A stretch of 64,000 nucleotides of DNA from Amycolatopsis pretoriensis. Lineage in GTDB: Bacteria > Actinomycetota > Actinomycetes > Mycobacteriales > Pseudonocardiaceae. Under the pieces are notes generated by a model that had not been told where the DNA came from, searched no databases, and saw only the letters and a list, made by a program, of their open reading frames with translations. This document shows, piece by piece, positions 34,869 to 43,020 of this stretch (position 1 is its first letter; every line of letters begins with the position of its first letter). The translations under genes were made by a program, and so were the position numbers. The stretch covers positions 558,001-622,000 of the forward strand of contig NZ_FNUJ01000004.1 of NCBI RefSeq assembly GCF_900107925.1, written 5' to 3'.

Positions 34869-35519
34869 GTGGATCGGACGATCTCGCTCTTTTCCGCCGA
34901 GGCCAGCGGGCCGGGTCTGGGTGACCTGGCCGGCCTGTTGTGCTGCCACGGCCAGATCACCGGCTTCGGGCGCACGGCCGCCCGGCTGTCGGTGGTCGTC
35001 GAGGAGCCGTGGCGGGCGCACGTCCTGGCGCGCGAGTTCCGCTGCCGAGGTGCCGACGTGCAGGTCTCGAAGGCCGAGTGCGGCAACCCGCAGGTGCGCA
35101 CGTCCTTCCGCGTCGACCTGTTCCCGCTGGCGCTGAGGTGGCTGCGGGAGGGCTGCGCGGGCCCGGCGGAGGACGACTCGGGCAAAGCCGTCCCGGACGA
35201 CTTCCGGCTGAGCGGGGCGATGCTGCGGATGTGGGTGCTGGCCGGCGGCCGGCCCGGCACGCAGGGTTACCTGCTGGGCGTCGACCCGCTGGCGCCGGAC
35301 ATGCACGAGCGGCTGGTCGAGGCGCTGACGCCGCTGGGTGTCGCGGCGAAGCTGACCGGCCCGAAGGCCGAGGTCCCGGCCGTCAAAATCACTGGGAAAC
35401 GCCGCTTGGAGGCGCTGCTGGAACTGATCGGGCAACCGCCACCGGGCGCTGAAGCGGCGTGGCCCGGCGCGGCACCGCAGCCGGTCCCGCACCCGGAGGC
35501 CGTGACGAGCACGGCCTGA
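34869..35519 (+). CDS. WhiA-like LAGLIDADG-fold protein (Rv3647c position)
   Basis: 216 residues from GTG 34869. It resembles the N-terminal degenerate LAGLIDADG domains of WhiA: SGPGLGDLAGLLCCHGQITG, then RLSVVVEEPWRAHVLAREFRCRG, and a second half DDFRLSGAMLRMWVLAGGRP with the WhiA-type phrase LTPLGVAAKLT. The WhiA C-terminal helix-turn-helix is absent; instead there is a short Pro/Ala tail. Its location between the DUF1998 helicase and topA matches Rv3647c, whose role I do not know. The promoter looks leaderless and carries a LexA-like box, so damage control is possible. Confidence 0.55.
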   Translation: MDRTISLFSAEASGPGLGDLAGLLCCHGQITGFGRTAARLSVVVEEPWRAHVLAREFRCRGADVQVSKAECGNPQVRTSFRVDLFPLALRWLREGCAGPAEDDSGKAVPDDFRLSGAMLRMWVLAGGRPGTQGYLLGVDPLAPDMHERLVEALTPLGVAAKLTGPKAEVPAVKITGKRRLEALLELIGQPPPGAEAAWPGAAPQPVPHPEAVTSTA

Positions 35520-35537
35520 CCGGGCGCGGGCGGCGCG

Positions 35538-36344
35538 TCACGGCCGGGGCAGGGTGCAGCCGGCCTGCGTGAGGGCGATTTCGTTGGCCGCGGTGAGGCA
35601 CGCGGGAATGCCGTACGTCTCCTGGCCGTAGTTCGTCTTGTAGTGCACGGTGACGTTCCCGGCCTGGTCGACCTCGCACGGGTTGTTGTCCGTGCAGCGG
35701 GCGCCGTCCTCGTTGCCGGTGTTGTTCACGCCGACGACCTTGCCGCCGGAGACGATCGGCGAGCCCGACGTGCCGCCGATGGTCTGGCAGGCGGACGTGT
35801 AGCGGATCGAGTCCTTCCAGGTCCAGCTGCCCTCCTTCAGGCGGTAGACGAAACCGTCGATGTTGCAGGAGTAGATCCGCTTCCAGTAGCCCGAGACGAC
35901 GTCGATCGCGGCGCCGGCCGTGGGGTGCGCGTTGGACAGCTCCAGCGGCGAAATCCCGTAGCTCGACTTGATCTGCGCGTAGGTGGTGGTGAGCTGGTAG
36001 AGCGACACGTCGGTGTCGGTCATCGTCCCGTAGACGATCTTCTTCGCGCGCAGCGTGCCGGCGTTGCCGCCGCCGGAGTTGAGCAGCGTGAACGTGCGGC
36101 TCGACGAGCGGTTGGTGATGACCTGCCCAGGAGCCGGGAAGCCGGCCTCGAGGCAGTGCCCGTTGGACATGACGAGCGCGGGGGCGGAGTCGGGCGTCGC
36201 CGCCGGCTTCACGACCGAGCCCGAGCAGTTGGAGAGGGCTACCGTGCCGGCGAAGTTCGCCGCGGCCGCGCTCGCCGGGGTTGTCCCCAGTAATACTGTG
36301 GCGGTCGCGGCGGTGAGCAGGGCGCCGAGGAGGCGTCGGGTCAT
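35538..36344 (-). CDS. Secreted trypsin-like serine protease (S1 family)
   Basis: 268 residues from ATG 36344 (AAAGGATCC upstream). Signal peptide LLGALLTAATATVLLGTTPASA. The triad is visible as VMSNGHCLEAG (His), TDTDVSLYQL (Asp) and GTSGSPIVSGGKVVGV (Ser). The usual TAAHC and GDSGGP are replaced by SNGHC and GTSGSP, as in some divergent bacterial S1 proteases. Cys residues (NCSG, GHCL, SCNI, ACQT, ARCTDNNPC, ACLT, GCTL) suggest disulfides of an exported protein. Monocistronic, ends 18 bp after the WhiA-like stop on the other strand. Confidence 0.85.
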   Translation of the reverse strand: MTRRLLGALLTAATATVLLGTTPASAAAANFAGTVALSNCSGSVVKPAATPDSAPALVMSNGHCLEAGFPAPGQVITNRSSSRTFTLLNSGGGNAGTLRAKKIVYGTMTDTDVSLYQLTTTYAQIKSSYGISPLELSNAHPTAGAAIDVVSGYWKRIYSCNIDGFVYRLKEGSWTWKDSIRYTSACQTIGGTSGSPIVSGGKVVGVNNTGNEDGARCTDNNPCEVDQAGNVTVHYKTNYGQETYGIPACLTAANEIALTQAGCTLPRP

Positions 36345-36661
36345 GGCGGATCCTTTCGGCTGGGCGGGGAAACCAGTGAAGCGGTGACGTCCCCGCGCCC
36401 ACCACCGTCGAACGGAGGGTATCCGGATGGTCACGCGCTAGGCTGCGCGGGACGTGGCCGAAATCACGTGGCGGGTACGTTGGGGAAACATCGTCGAGGT
36501 CAGCGGCGATGCGCTGGACACAGGAACGGCGGCGTGTTGGGCCACCTCCACGCCGTCCGGGCCGCGACAGCGTGCACACTGGCAGGTCGAGACGCGGGCC
36601 CTGGGCAGGGACGTGGTGCAGTTCCGCCTGGCGGGACGAGATGAGCGGAGAGCAGGACAGC

Positions 36662-39520
36662 GTGGCAGGAGCACGGACCAAGAAGAACGGAGCCTCGGCG
36701 GACAACGGCGCCGGGCACCGGCGGCTGGTGATCGTCGAGTCCCCGACGAAGGCCCGCAAGATCGCCCCCTACCTGGGCGGCGGGTACGTCGTCGAGTCCT
36801 CCGTCGGGCACATCCGCGACCTGCCGCGTGGCGCTGCCGACGTGCCCGCCCAGTACAAGGGCGAGTCCTGGGCGCGCCTCGGCGTCGACGTCGACAACGA
36901 CTTCAAGGCCCTCTACGTGGTGACCCCGGACAAGAAGTCCAAGGTCACCGAGCTGAAGGGGCTGCTCAAGGACGTCGACGAGCTCTACCTCGCCACGGAC
37001 CCCGACCGCGAGGGCGAGGCCATCGCGTGGCACCTGCTCGAGACGCTGAAGCCGAAGGTCCCGGTCCGCCGGATGGTCTTCCACGAGGTCACCGAGCAGG
37101 CCATCCGCGCGGCCGCCGACTCGACCCGTGAGCTGGACGCCGACCTCGTCGACGCCCAGGAGACCCGCCGCATCCTCGACCGCCTCTACGGCTACGAGGT
37201 CTCGCCGGTGCTCTGGAAGAAGGTCATGCCGAAGCTCTCGGCGGGCCGCGTCCAGTCGGTGGCGACCCGGATCGTGGTGGAGCGCGAACGCGAGCGGATG
37301 CGCTTCACCTCGGCGTCGTACTGGGACATCTCGGCGACGATGGACGCGGGTGAAGAGGCCTCGCCGCGGAACTTCCCGGCGCGCCTGGTCGCCGTCGACG
37401 GCGCGCGCCTGGCCACCGGTCGCGACTTCGGCTCGGACGGGCAGCTCAAGTCCTCGAACACCGAGGTCCGCGTGCTCGCGGAGGCCGACGCGCGGCGCCT
37501 GGCCGACGCGCTGAAGCAGCGTGACTTCAAGGTTTCGAGCGTCGAAGAGAAGCCGTACACGCGCAAGCCGTACGCGCCCTTCATGACCTCGACGCTGCAG
37601 CAGGAGGCCGGCCGCAAGATGCGGTTCACCTCCGAGCGCACGATGCGGATCGCGCAGAAGCTGTACGAGAACGGTTACATCACCTATATGCGTACCGACT
37701 CGACGACGCTGTCGGAGTCGGCGATCTCGGCGGCGCGCAGCCAGGCCACGCAGCTGTACGGCAAGGAGTACGTCTCGCCGTCGCCGCGCCAGTACACGCG
37801 CAAGGTCAAGAACGCGCAGGAGGCCCACGAGGCGATCCGGCCGTCGGGCGAGGTCTTCCGCACGCCGGGCCAGGTCGCGAGCGAGCTGGACACCGACGAG
37901 TACCGCCTCTACGAGATGATCTGGCAGCGCACGATCGCGTCGCAGATGGCGGACGCCAAGGGCACCACGATGTCCGTGCGCATCGTCGGCAACGCGACTT
38001 CGGGCGAGGAGTGCACCTTCGCCGCTTCGGGCCGCACGATCACCTTCGCGGGCTTCCTCAAGGCGTACGTCGAGGCCGTCGACACCGAGACCGGTGGCGA
38101 AGCCGATGACAAGCAGAGCCGCCTGCCGGTGCTCGAGAAGGACCAGGACCTCACCGCGTCGGACCTGAACCCGGACGGCCACACGACCTCGCCGCCGGCG
38201 CGGTACTCGGAGCCGAGCCTGGTCAGCAAGCTGGAAGAGCTGGGCATCGGCCGGCCGTCGACGTACGCGTCGATCATCAAGACGATCCAGGACCGCGGGT
38301 ACGTCTGGAAGAAGGGCTCCGCGCTCGTCCCGTCGTGGGTCGCGTTCGCCGTGATCGGCCTGATGGAACGGCACTTCGAGCGGCTCGTCGACTACGACTT
38401 CACCGCCGGCATGGAGGACGAGCTCGACCGCATCGCGGCGGGCAACGAGCAGCGCGCGCAGTGGCTGTCGAAGTTCTACTTCGGCGGCGACATGGGCGTC
38501 GACGGCTCGATCGGCCGCCTGGGCGGGCTGAAGAAGCTGGTCGAGGGCAGCGTCGAGGACATCGACGCTCGCGAGATCAACTCGATCCCGCTGTTCAGCG
38601 ACGCCGACGGGCACACGGTCGTCGTCCGCGTCGGACGCTACGGGCCGTACCTCGAGCGCGAGGTCAACGGCGAGTCGCAGCGCGCGAACCTGCCCGAGGA
38701 CCTGCCGCCGGACGAGCTTTCGCAGGAGATCGCGGAGAAGCTGTTCGCGACCCCGCAGGAGGGCCGCACGCTGGGCACCGACCCGGTGAGCGGGCACGAC
38801 ATCGTCGCGAAGGAAGGCCGCTTCGGGCCGTACGTCACCGAAGTGCTGCCGGAGATCGAGATCCCCGAAGACGCGACGGCCGCGCAGAAGAAGGCGGCCA
38901 AGGCGAAGGCGCCGAAGCCGCGTACGGGCTCGCTGTTCAAGTCGATGGACATCGAGACCATCACGCTGGACGATGCGCTGAAGCTGCTCTCGCTGCCCCG
39001 CGTGGTCGGCAAGGACCCGGAGTCCGGTGACGAGATCACCGCGCAGAACGGGCGCTACGGGCCGTACCTGAAGAAGGGCACGGACTCGCGGTCGCTCTCG
39101 ACCGAGGACCAGCTCTTCTCGATCACGGTCGAAGAGGCGCTGAAGATCTACTCGGAGCCGAAGCAGCGTGGGCGCTCCGCGACGGCGAAGCCGCCGCTCA
39201 AGGAGCTCGGCGAGGACCCGGTCTCGAAGAAGCCGATGGTCGTCAAGGACGGCCGCTTCGGCCCGTACGTGACCGACGGCGAGTACAACGCGACCCTGCG
39301 CAAGGGCGACGAGATCGAGTCGCTGACCGCGGAACGGGCGTCCGAGCTGCTGGCCGAGAAGCGGGCGAAGGGCCCGGCGCCGAAGCGGAAGGCACCGGCG
39401 CGCAAGCCGGCGTCGACGACGGCGAAGACGGTCAAGGCGGGCACGAGCAAGACCGCCAAGACCGCGGCCGCCAAGTCCACCACGACGAAGCGCAGCTCCA
39501 CCGCGACGAAGGCCAAGTAA
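36662..39520 (+). CDS. topA: DNA topoisomerase I (type IA)
   Basis: 952 residues from GTG 36662 (VAGARTKKNG), similar to the N-terminus and length of mycobacterial TopA (934); ATG 36641 would add 7 residues and is possible. Toprim region: RLVIVESPTKARKIAPYLGGGY and the acidic DPDREGEAIAWHL. The active-site tyrosine lies in GYITYMRTDSTTLS. The C-terminus has repeated TopoI domains with phrases GRYGPYL, GRFGPYVTE, GRFGPYVTDG, and a Lys/Ala/Thr-rich tail that binds DNA in actinobacteria. It relaxes negative supercoils. Zinc fingers are absent, as in other actinobacterial enzymes. Confidence 0.96.
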   Translation: MAGARTKKNGASADNGAGHRRLVIVESPTKARKIAPYLGGGYVVESSVGHIRDLPRGAADVPAQYKGESWARLGVDVDNDFKALYVVTPDKKSKVTELKGLLKDVDELYLATDPDREGEAIAWHLLETLKPKVPVRRMVFHEVTEQAIRAAADSTRELDADLVDAQETRRILDRLYGYEVSPVLWKKVMPKLSAGRVQSVATRIVVERERERMRFTSASYWDISATMDAGEEASPRNFPARLVAVDGARLATGRDFGSDGQLKSSNTEVRVLAEADARRLADALKQRDFKVSSVEEKPYTRKPYAPFMTSTLQQEAGRKMRFTSERTMRIAQKLYENGYITYMRTDSTTLSESAISAARSQATQLYGKEYVSPSPRQYTRKVKNAQEAHEAIRPSGEVFRTPGQVASELDTDEYRLYEMIWQRTIASQMADAKGTTMSVRIVGNATSGEECTFAASGRTITFAGFLKAYVEAVDTETGGEADDKQSRLPVLEKDQDLTASDLNPDGHTTSPPARYSEPSLVSKLEELGIGRPSTYASIIKTIQDRGYVWKKGSALVPSWVAFAVIGLMERHFERLVDYDFTAGMEDELDRIAAGNEQRAQWLSKFYFGGDMGVDGSIGRLGGLKKLVEGSVEDIDAREINSIPLFSDADGHTVVVRVGRYGPYLEREVNGESQRANLPEDLPPDELSQEIAEKLFATPQEGRTLGTDPVSGHDIVAKEGRFGPYVTEVLPEIEIPEDATAAQKKAAKAKAPKPRTGSLFKSMDIETITLDDALKLLSLPRVVGKDPESGDEITAQNGRYGPYLKKGTDSRSLSTEDQLFSITVEEALKIYSEPKQRGRSATAKPPLKELGEDPVSKKPMVVKDGRFGPYVTDGEYNATLRKGDEIESLTAERASELLAEKRAKGPAPKRKAPARKPASTTAKTVKAGTSKTAKTAAAKSTTTKRSSTATKAK

Positions 39521-39532
39521 GACCGCTCGCTC

Positions 39533-39564
39533 GTGAAGGCCCCTGGTCCGCCGGGGGCCTTCAC
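39533..39564 (+). terminator. Terminator after topA
   Basis: GTGAAGGCCCC (39533-39543) pairs with GGGGCCTTCAC (39554-39564). Confidence 0.8.
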
Positions 39565-39593
39565 GGCGCCCGGCCACACTTTCGGGTGACCTC

Positions 39594-39636
39594 TCGAACG
39601 GATGTTCGGGAAATTGTCGGTGGTCTCGGGTTTCAT
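39594..39636 (+). promoter_or_regulatory. Dual damage-type leaderless promoter of paralogue A
   Basis: A LexA-like box TCGAACGGATGTTCGG (39594-39609; CGAAC-N4-GTTCG core perfect) is followed by TTGTCGGTG (39614-39622), then 8 bases and TTTCAT (39631-39636). TTGTCRGTG-N8-TANNNT is the RecA/LexA-independent damage promoter motif recognised with PafBC in mycobacteria. The -10 differs at one key base. GTG 39643 sits at the predicted +1. Confidence 0.6.
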
Positions 39637-39642
39637 GGACGC

Positions 39643-40251
39643 GTGACCAAGACACCACGCACCGTGCACTCGGTGACCACCAAGATCCTCAAGCCGGTCC
39701 GCGCGGCGGCCGCCGGCAGCGCCACCGCCATGGACATGATGGAGTCACTCACCGGCTTCATCGGCACCCGCGGCGTCTGCGGCGTCGCCGTCGCGATGTC
39801 CGACGAGCCGTGGACTTCGGCGTTCTTCGACGATCGGGTCAAGTTCGGGATCCGCGGGGACGGCCTGCGCCTGTCCGGGCCTTCGCCGGGCGGCGTCGCG
39901 GAGCTGCTTCGCCTGGCGTTGACGCGCCTGCCTCCGCTGCCGCCGGCACCTGGCGGCGGGTTGTACCTCGACGCCGACGAGCGGGGTGTGCTCGAGCCCG
40001 AGCAGGAGTGCCTCGTCCTCGATCTGATGGACGACCTGCGGCGGCCCCGGCGCGGCACCGTCCAGCTCGACATCGCCCGCGATGGCACGCCGTCGCGGTG
40101 GGAAGTGCTCGCGTTCGTCGACGACGACCGCGGCCGGCACCTGGCGGCGCTGAGCAGACCGCGGGGCGGCCACCGTCGGCTCTGGTGGGTGCCCGGCAGT
40201 GTCGACCGGCTCGCGGAGTTCGTCGAAGGGCGGGTGCCGGAGCATGCGTGA
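39643..40251 (+). CDS. Hypothetical protein, paralogue A of a cluster downstream of topA
   Basis: 202 residues from GTG 39643 (VTKTPRTVHSVTTKILKP), the position predicted as transcript start. The core is GFIGTRGVCGVAVAMSDEPWTSAFFDD; the last third (RRPRRGTVQLDIARDG then LAFVDDDRGRHLAAL) aligns with the ends of paralogues B and C (RPRxGTVxxD, then VDxDxGRxxxA). The layout faintly resembles EspG, the ESX secretion chaperone family, but I cannot confirm it. No membrane segment or signal. It shares a near-identical promoter with paralogue B, so gene and promoter were probably duplicated together. Confidence 0.6.
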   Translation: MTKTPRTVHSVTTKILKPVRAAAAGSATAMDMMESLTGFIGTRGVCGVAVAMSDEPWTSAFFDDRVKFGIRGDGLRLSGPSPGGVAELLRLALTRLPPLPPAPGGGLYLDADERGVLEPEQECLVLDLMDDLRRPRRGTVQLDIARDGTPSRWEVLAFVDDDRGRHLAALSRPRGGHRRLWWVPGSVDRLAEFVEGRVPEHA

Positions 40252-40288
40252 ACCGCTCGCCGACCGTTCACCGAACGACGTCACCCTC

Positions 40289-40331
40289 TCGAACATATGT
40301 GCGAGAAATTGTCGGTGCCAGGGTGTTCAAT
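40289..40331 (+). promoter_or_regulatory. Dual damage-type leaderless promoter of paralogue B
   Basis: TCGAACATATGTGCGA (40289-40304; one mismatch in the second half-site), then GAGAAATTGTCGGTG with TTGTCGGTG at 40309-40317, 8 bases, and TTCAAT (40326-40331). GTG 40338 again is 12 bases after the -10 start. Spacing of every element equals that of the promoter at 39594. Confidence 0.6.
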
Positions 40332-40337
40332 CTAGGG

Positions 40338-41129
40338 GTGAACACTTCAGTCGCCGTCTTCGACGTCATCGACGAGGTCATCGCTCCGCTCTCGGCCGAG
40401 GTGCCGGAGCGGCCCTCGGTGATGGAGTTCTACGACCCCGAGTTCGAGATCCCGCCGGTGCTGGCGGACACCGAACCGCTGCCGGGGCGTCGCTCCTCGC
40501 CCGCGTCGAGCCTCGCCGACGAGGTGGAGCAGTACACCCGGTTCGTCGCCGGGATGGCCGCGATCGGCCTCGCCCCGGGCGGCGAGGTCACGGCGGAAGC
40601 GGTCGGGCTGTACCGGGCGCTGCGCGGCGGGTTCATCCGCGGCGTGGTCACCGGCGTCTTCCCGGCCCGGCGGGAGCCGTGGGAGGTGCGGTTCTTCGGC
40701 GACGAGGACTACACCACGGTGCTGCACAAGCTGGGCAACCGCGCGCGGCTGCGGTCCGGCTTCCTGAGCGAGCTGCCGGGCTGGGTGTTCGACGGCCTGC
40801 CCGACCGGCCGCCGGGGCCCGGGCCGCACCTGCGCATCGAAACCGACGAGGGCGGCCTGATCCCGCGCCGGTGCGAGCGGGCGATCGAGCAGATCCGGGA
40901 GTGCGCGGCCCGGCCGCGGCTGGGCACGGTGCTGGTCGACCTCGCGGTGCGCGACGCGATCCTGGCCGAGTACCCGCACGGCGCGTTCGGGCTGGTGGAC
41001 AACGACCTGGGCCGCTACCAGTTCAGCGCGGCGGTCGGCCGGACCGGCCGCTGGACGGTGACGTGGGGTCCGGCCTCGCGGAGCACGGCCGAGCAGTGGA
41101 TCGTCGAGGCGGTGCAGAGCCATGCCTGA
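40338..41129 (+). CDS. Hypothetical protein, paralogue B
   Basis: 263 residues from GTG 40338 (VNTSVAVFDVIDEVIAPLSAEVP). Conserved blocks shared with paralogue C: LADEVEQYTRFVAG, a middle GGFIRGVVTGVFPARREPWEVRFFGDEDY, and the end RPRLGTVLVDLAVRD, EYPHGAFGLVDNDLGRYQFSAA and TAEQWIVEAVQ. Acidic, soluble, no known catalytic motif. Possible EspG-like fold, low confidence. It overlaps the next short gene (ATG 41122) by 8 bp and starts a three-gene operon B-small-C. Confidence 0.65.
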   Translation: MNTSVAVFDVIDEVIAPLSAEVPERPSVMEFYDPEFEIPPVLADTEPLPGRRSSPASSLADEVEQYTRFVAGMAAIGLAPGGEVTAEAVGLYRALRGGFIRGVVTGVFPARREPWEVRFFGDEDYTTVLHKLGNRARLRSGFLSELPGWVFDGLPDRPPGPGPHLRIETDEGGLIPRRCERAIEQIRECAARPRLGTVLVDLAVRDAILAEYPHGAFGLVDNDLGRYQFSAAVGRTGRWTVTWGPASRSTAEQWIVEAVQSHA

Positions 41130-41304
41130 GCACGAGCCGGTGCGGACGACGGACGGGGAGGGAGTGGACAGGGTGGTCGCGGCGGCTCCTCGGGACCTGA
41201 CGGTGCGCGACGCGATCCTCGAGGCGGCCGAGCTGAACAGCGGCGTTCCGGAGCCGCGCGCGGACGACGAGCCCGGTCCGAGCGAGAGGCGGCGGAATGG
41301 CTGA
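41122..41304 (+). CDS. Small acidic protein between paralogues B and C
   Basis: 60 residues from ATG 41122, overlapping both neighbours by 8 bp. Acidic (EHEPVRTTDGEG, then EPRADDEPGPSERRR). The phrase LTVRDAILEAAE echoes LAVRDAILAEY of paralogue B, so it may be a decayed fragment of another paralogue. No domain recognised. Confidence 0.45.
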   Translation: MPEHEPVRTTDGEGVDRVVAAAPRDLTVRDAILEAAELNSGVPEPRADDEPGPSERRRNG

Positions 41305-42088
41305 CCGCACGGCGGCCCGCGAGCTGCTCGAGCTGGCGGCCGGTCCGGTGCTGGCGGCGATGCCGGACCGGGACCCGGTCGACCGGCTCTACAACCCGGA
41401 CGTCAGCGACCACGACATCCTGGTCCACGGCCCGGTCTCGGACGACCCGGCGGACCTGGTCGCCGAGGTCGAGCGCCACACGGCGTGGGCGGCCTGGATC
41501 GACGGGACACCGTTCGGCGAGGAGGGTGAGCTGAACGAGCTGGGCTTCGAGGTGGTGTCGCTGATGCTGCGCGGCTCGGTCCGGGCGGCGCTGTGCGGCG
41601 TGTTCGACGGCGAGCCGGAGACGGCGGACATCCGCTGCTACGCGGACGGCGAGCGGGCGTTCATGATGGGCTCGCTGCCGGGCCGCACGGCGATTCACCT
41701 GGCGGATTTCGAGGAGCTGCCGGAGATGCTGGTGGCGGAGCTGCCGGAGGTCCCGTTCGGCGCGTCCCCACGCGCGATCTGGCTGGCGGTGGACGACGAC
41801 GGCCTGGTCCACGACGGCCAGGACGACGACGTCTGGGCAATGCGCGAGCTGCTGGCAAGGCCCCGCTCGGGCACGGCGGTCCTGGACATGCTCGCCTTCG
41901 GCGGCTTGTGCGCGGAGTTCCCCGACCACGGGTTCGTCTTGGTGGACACGGACCTCGGCAGATTCGCATTGGCAGCGCTGGACCGCGGCGACGGCTTCCG
42001 CCAGCTGGTGTTGAGCCCGTTCAGCCGCGGAATGCTCCGAGACTGGTGCCGAAAGATGATCGACCTGGGACAGGAGGAGGTGCCCTGA
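41297..42088 (+). CDS. Hypothetical protein, paralogue C
   Basis: 263 residues from ATG 41297. Same architecture as B: RLYNPDVSDHDILVHG, LVAEVERHTAWAAWIDG, VRAALCGVFDGEPETADIRCYADGERAF, then RPRSGTAVLDMLAFGG, FPDHGFVLVDTDLGRFALAAL and a basic C-terminal helix. No upstream promoter of the A/B type, so it should follow B's transcript. Function unknown; the three copies suggest recent expansion of a lineage-specific family. Confidence 0.65.
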   Translation: MADRTAARELLELAAGPVLAAMPDRDPVDRLYNPDVSDHDILVHGPVSDDPADLVAEVERHTAWAAWIDGTPFGEEGELNELGFEVVSLMLRGSVRAALCGVFDGEPETADIRCYADGERAFMMGSLPGRTAIHLADFEELPEMLVAELPEVPFGASPRAIWLAVDDDGLVHDGQDDDVWAMRELLARPRSGTAVLDMLAFGGLCAEFPDHGFVLVDTDLGRFALAALDRGDGFRQLVLSPFSRGMLRDWCRKMIDLGQEEVP

Positions 42089-42150
42089 GCAAAGGGGCGC
42101 GGTGACCCCGCCGACGGGTTGGTTTGAGCCGACCCGACTCAAACCAACCC

Positions 42151-42195
42151 GCTCCAACCTGCACCGCTCCAACCCGCACCGCTCCAACCCGCATC
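42151..42195. repeat. Three 15-bp tandem repeats
   Basis: GCTCCAACCTGCACC, GCTCCAACCCGCACC, GCTCCAACCCGCATC at 42151, 42166 and 42181. They open a strongly GC-biased, low-complexity stretch (42100-42830). Confidence 0.85.
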
Positions 42196-42269
42196 GTGCC
42201 GACCGGCCGACCCGAGCCGAGTGCCCAGGCCGACTCAAGCTGCCCCGGCCCGAACCGCCCAACCCGACC

Positions 42270-42475
42270 GGACTCGAGCCGGCCTGTGCGGTGCCGGGCC
42301 GGGCCAGCCCGACTGGACTCGAGCCGGGCTGTGCGGTGCCGGGCCGGGCCAGCCCGACTGGACTCGAGCCGGGCTGTGCGGTGCCAGGCCGGGCCAGCCC
42401 GGCCCGAGCCGAGCTATGCGGTGCCAGGCCGGGCCAGCCCGGCCCGAGCCGAGCTATGCGGTGCCAGGCCGGCCC
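42270..42475. repeat. GC-rich tandem repeats, 45-bp then 40-bp units
   Basis: Units beginning GGACTCGAGCC start at 42270, 42315 and 42360 (45-bp period); units beginning GGCCCGAGCC start at 42401 and 42441 (40-bp period). All contain GTGCGGTGCC or ATGCGGTGCC followed by GGGCCGGGCCAGCCCG. Reading frames on several frames stay open because there are few AT bases; none is convincing as a gene. No other feature seen between 42089 and 42950. Confidence 0.85.
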
Positions 42476-42951
42476 GACCCGCAGCGCCGACTCGGCCCCG
42501 GCTGCCTCGCCCAACCCCGGAGCCGGCCCGCCGGTGGGCGCGGCAACGCAAGCCCCGCTGCAGCGGCTGCTCGGCCCGCCGCGGGCCCGGCCGCGCCCAA
42601 GCGCAGCCCCAACCCGCGCCCGCGAACCCACGCCCCTCGCCATCGCACCGGACCGGCCGCCGCCCGCCCAAACCCGTCGCTGCTCCAACCGCCCAACCCG
42701 CACCCCCAACCGGCGTACCCCACCCACCTCCGCCTCGACGCCAACTCATGCCCAACCCGACCAGAACCCGGCAAACTGGTCACCAAAGGCCACCTGCCGG
42801 CCACCGCCCCGCCGCCAGTCCCTGTGACCGGACTCACTACAATCAGTCACCATTGGCGGTCGACCGGACCACCGGCGGACTGGACACTGCTGGGGGTTCG
42901 GGCACGGGCTTGCGCTGCGTGACCGACCCTCCAATGGAGACAGAGCCATTG

Positions 42952-42970
42952 GGCGGATGCGTTATCCGCC
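42952..42970. promoter_or_regulatory. Inverted repeat upstream of membrane protein gene
   Basis: GGCGGAT (42952-42958), GCGTT, ATCCGCC (42964-42970): perfect 7-bp arms, with a possible TTGGGC -35 just before and TACCCT -10 after. Candidate operator or small RNA hairpin in the leader of the gene at 43021. Confidence 0.4.
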
Positions 42971-43020
42971 AGCGTCGCTACCCTGGAAAGGCGAGGACAT
43001 TCAGTAGTGAGGTGGTCACC

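Noticed and set aside
42151..42475. CRISPR-like array
   Set aside because: Units are contiguous tandem repeats with no unique spacers and no cas genes.
42124..43020. N-terminal extension of the membrane protein through the repeats
   Set aside because: Repeat-driven Pro/Arg/Ala composition and a clear ribosome site before ATG 43021.
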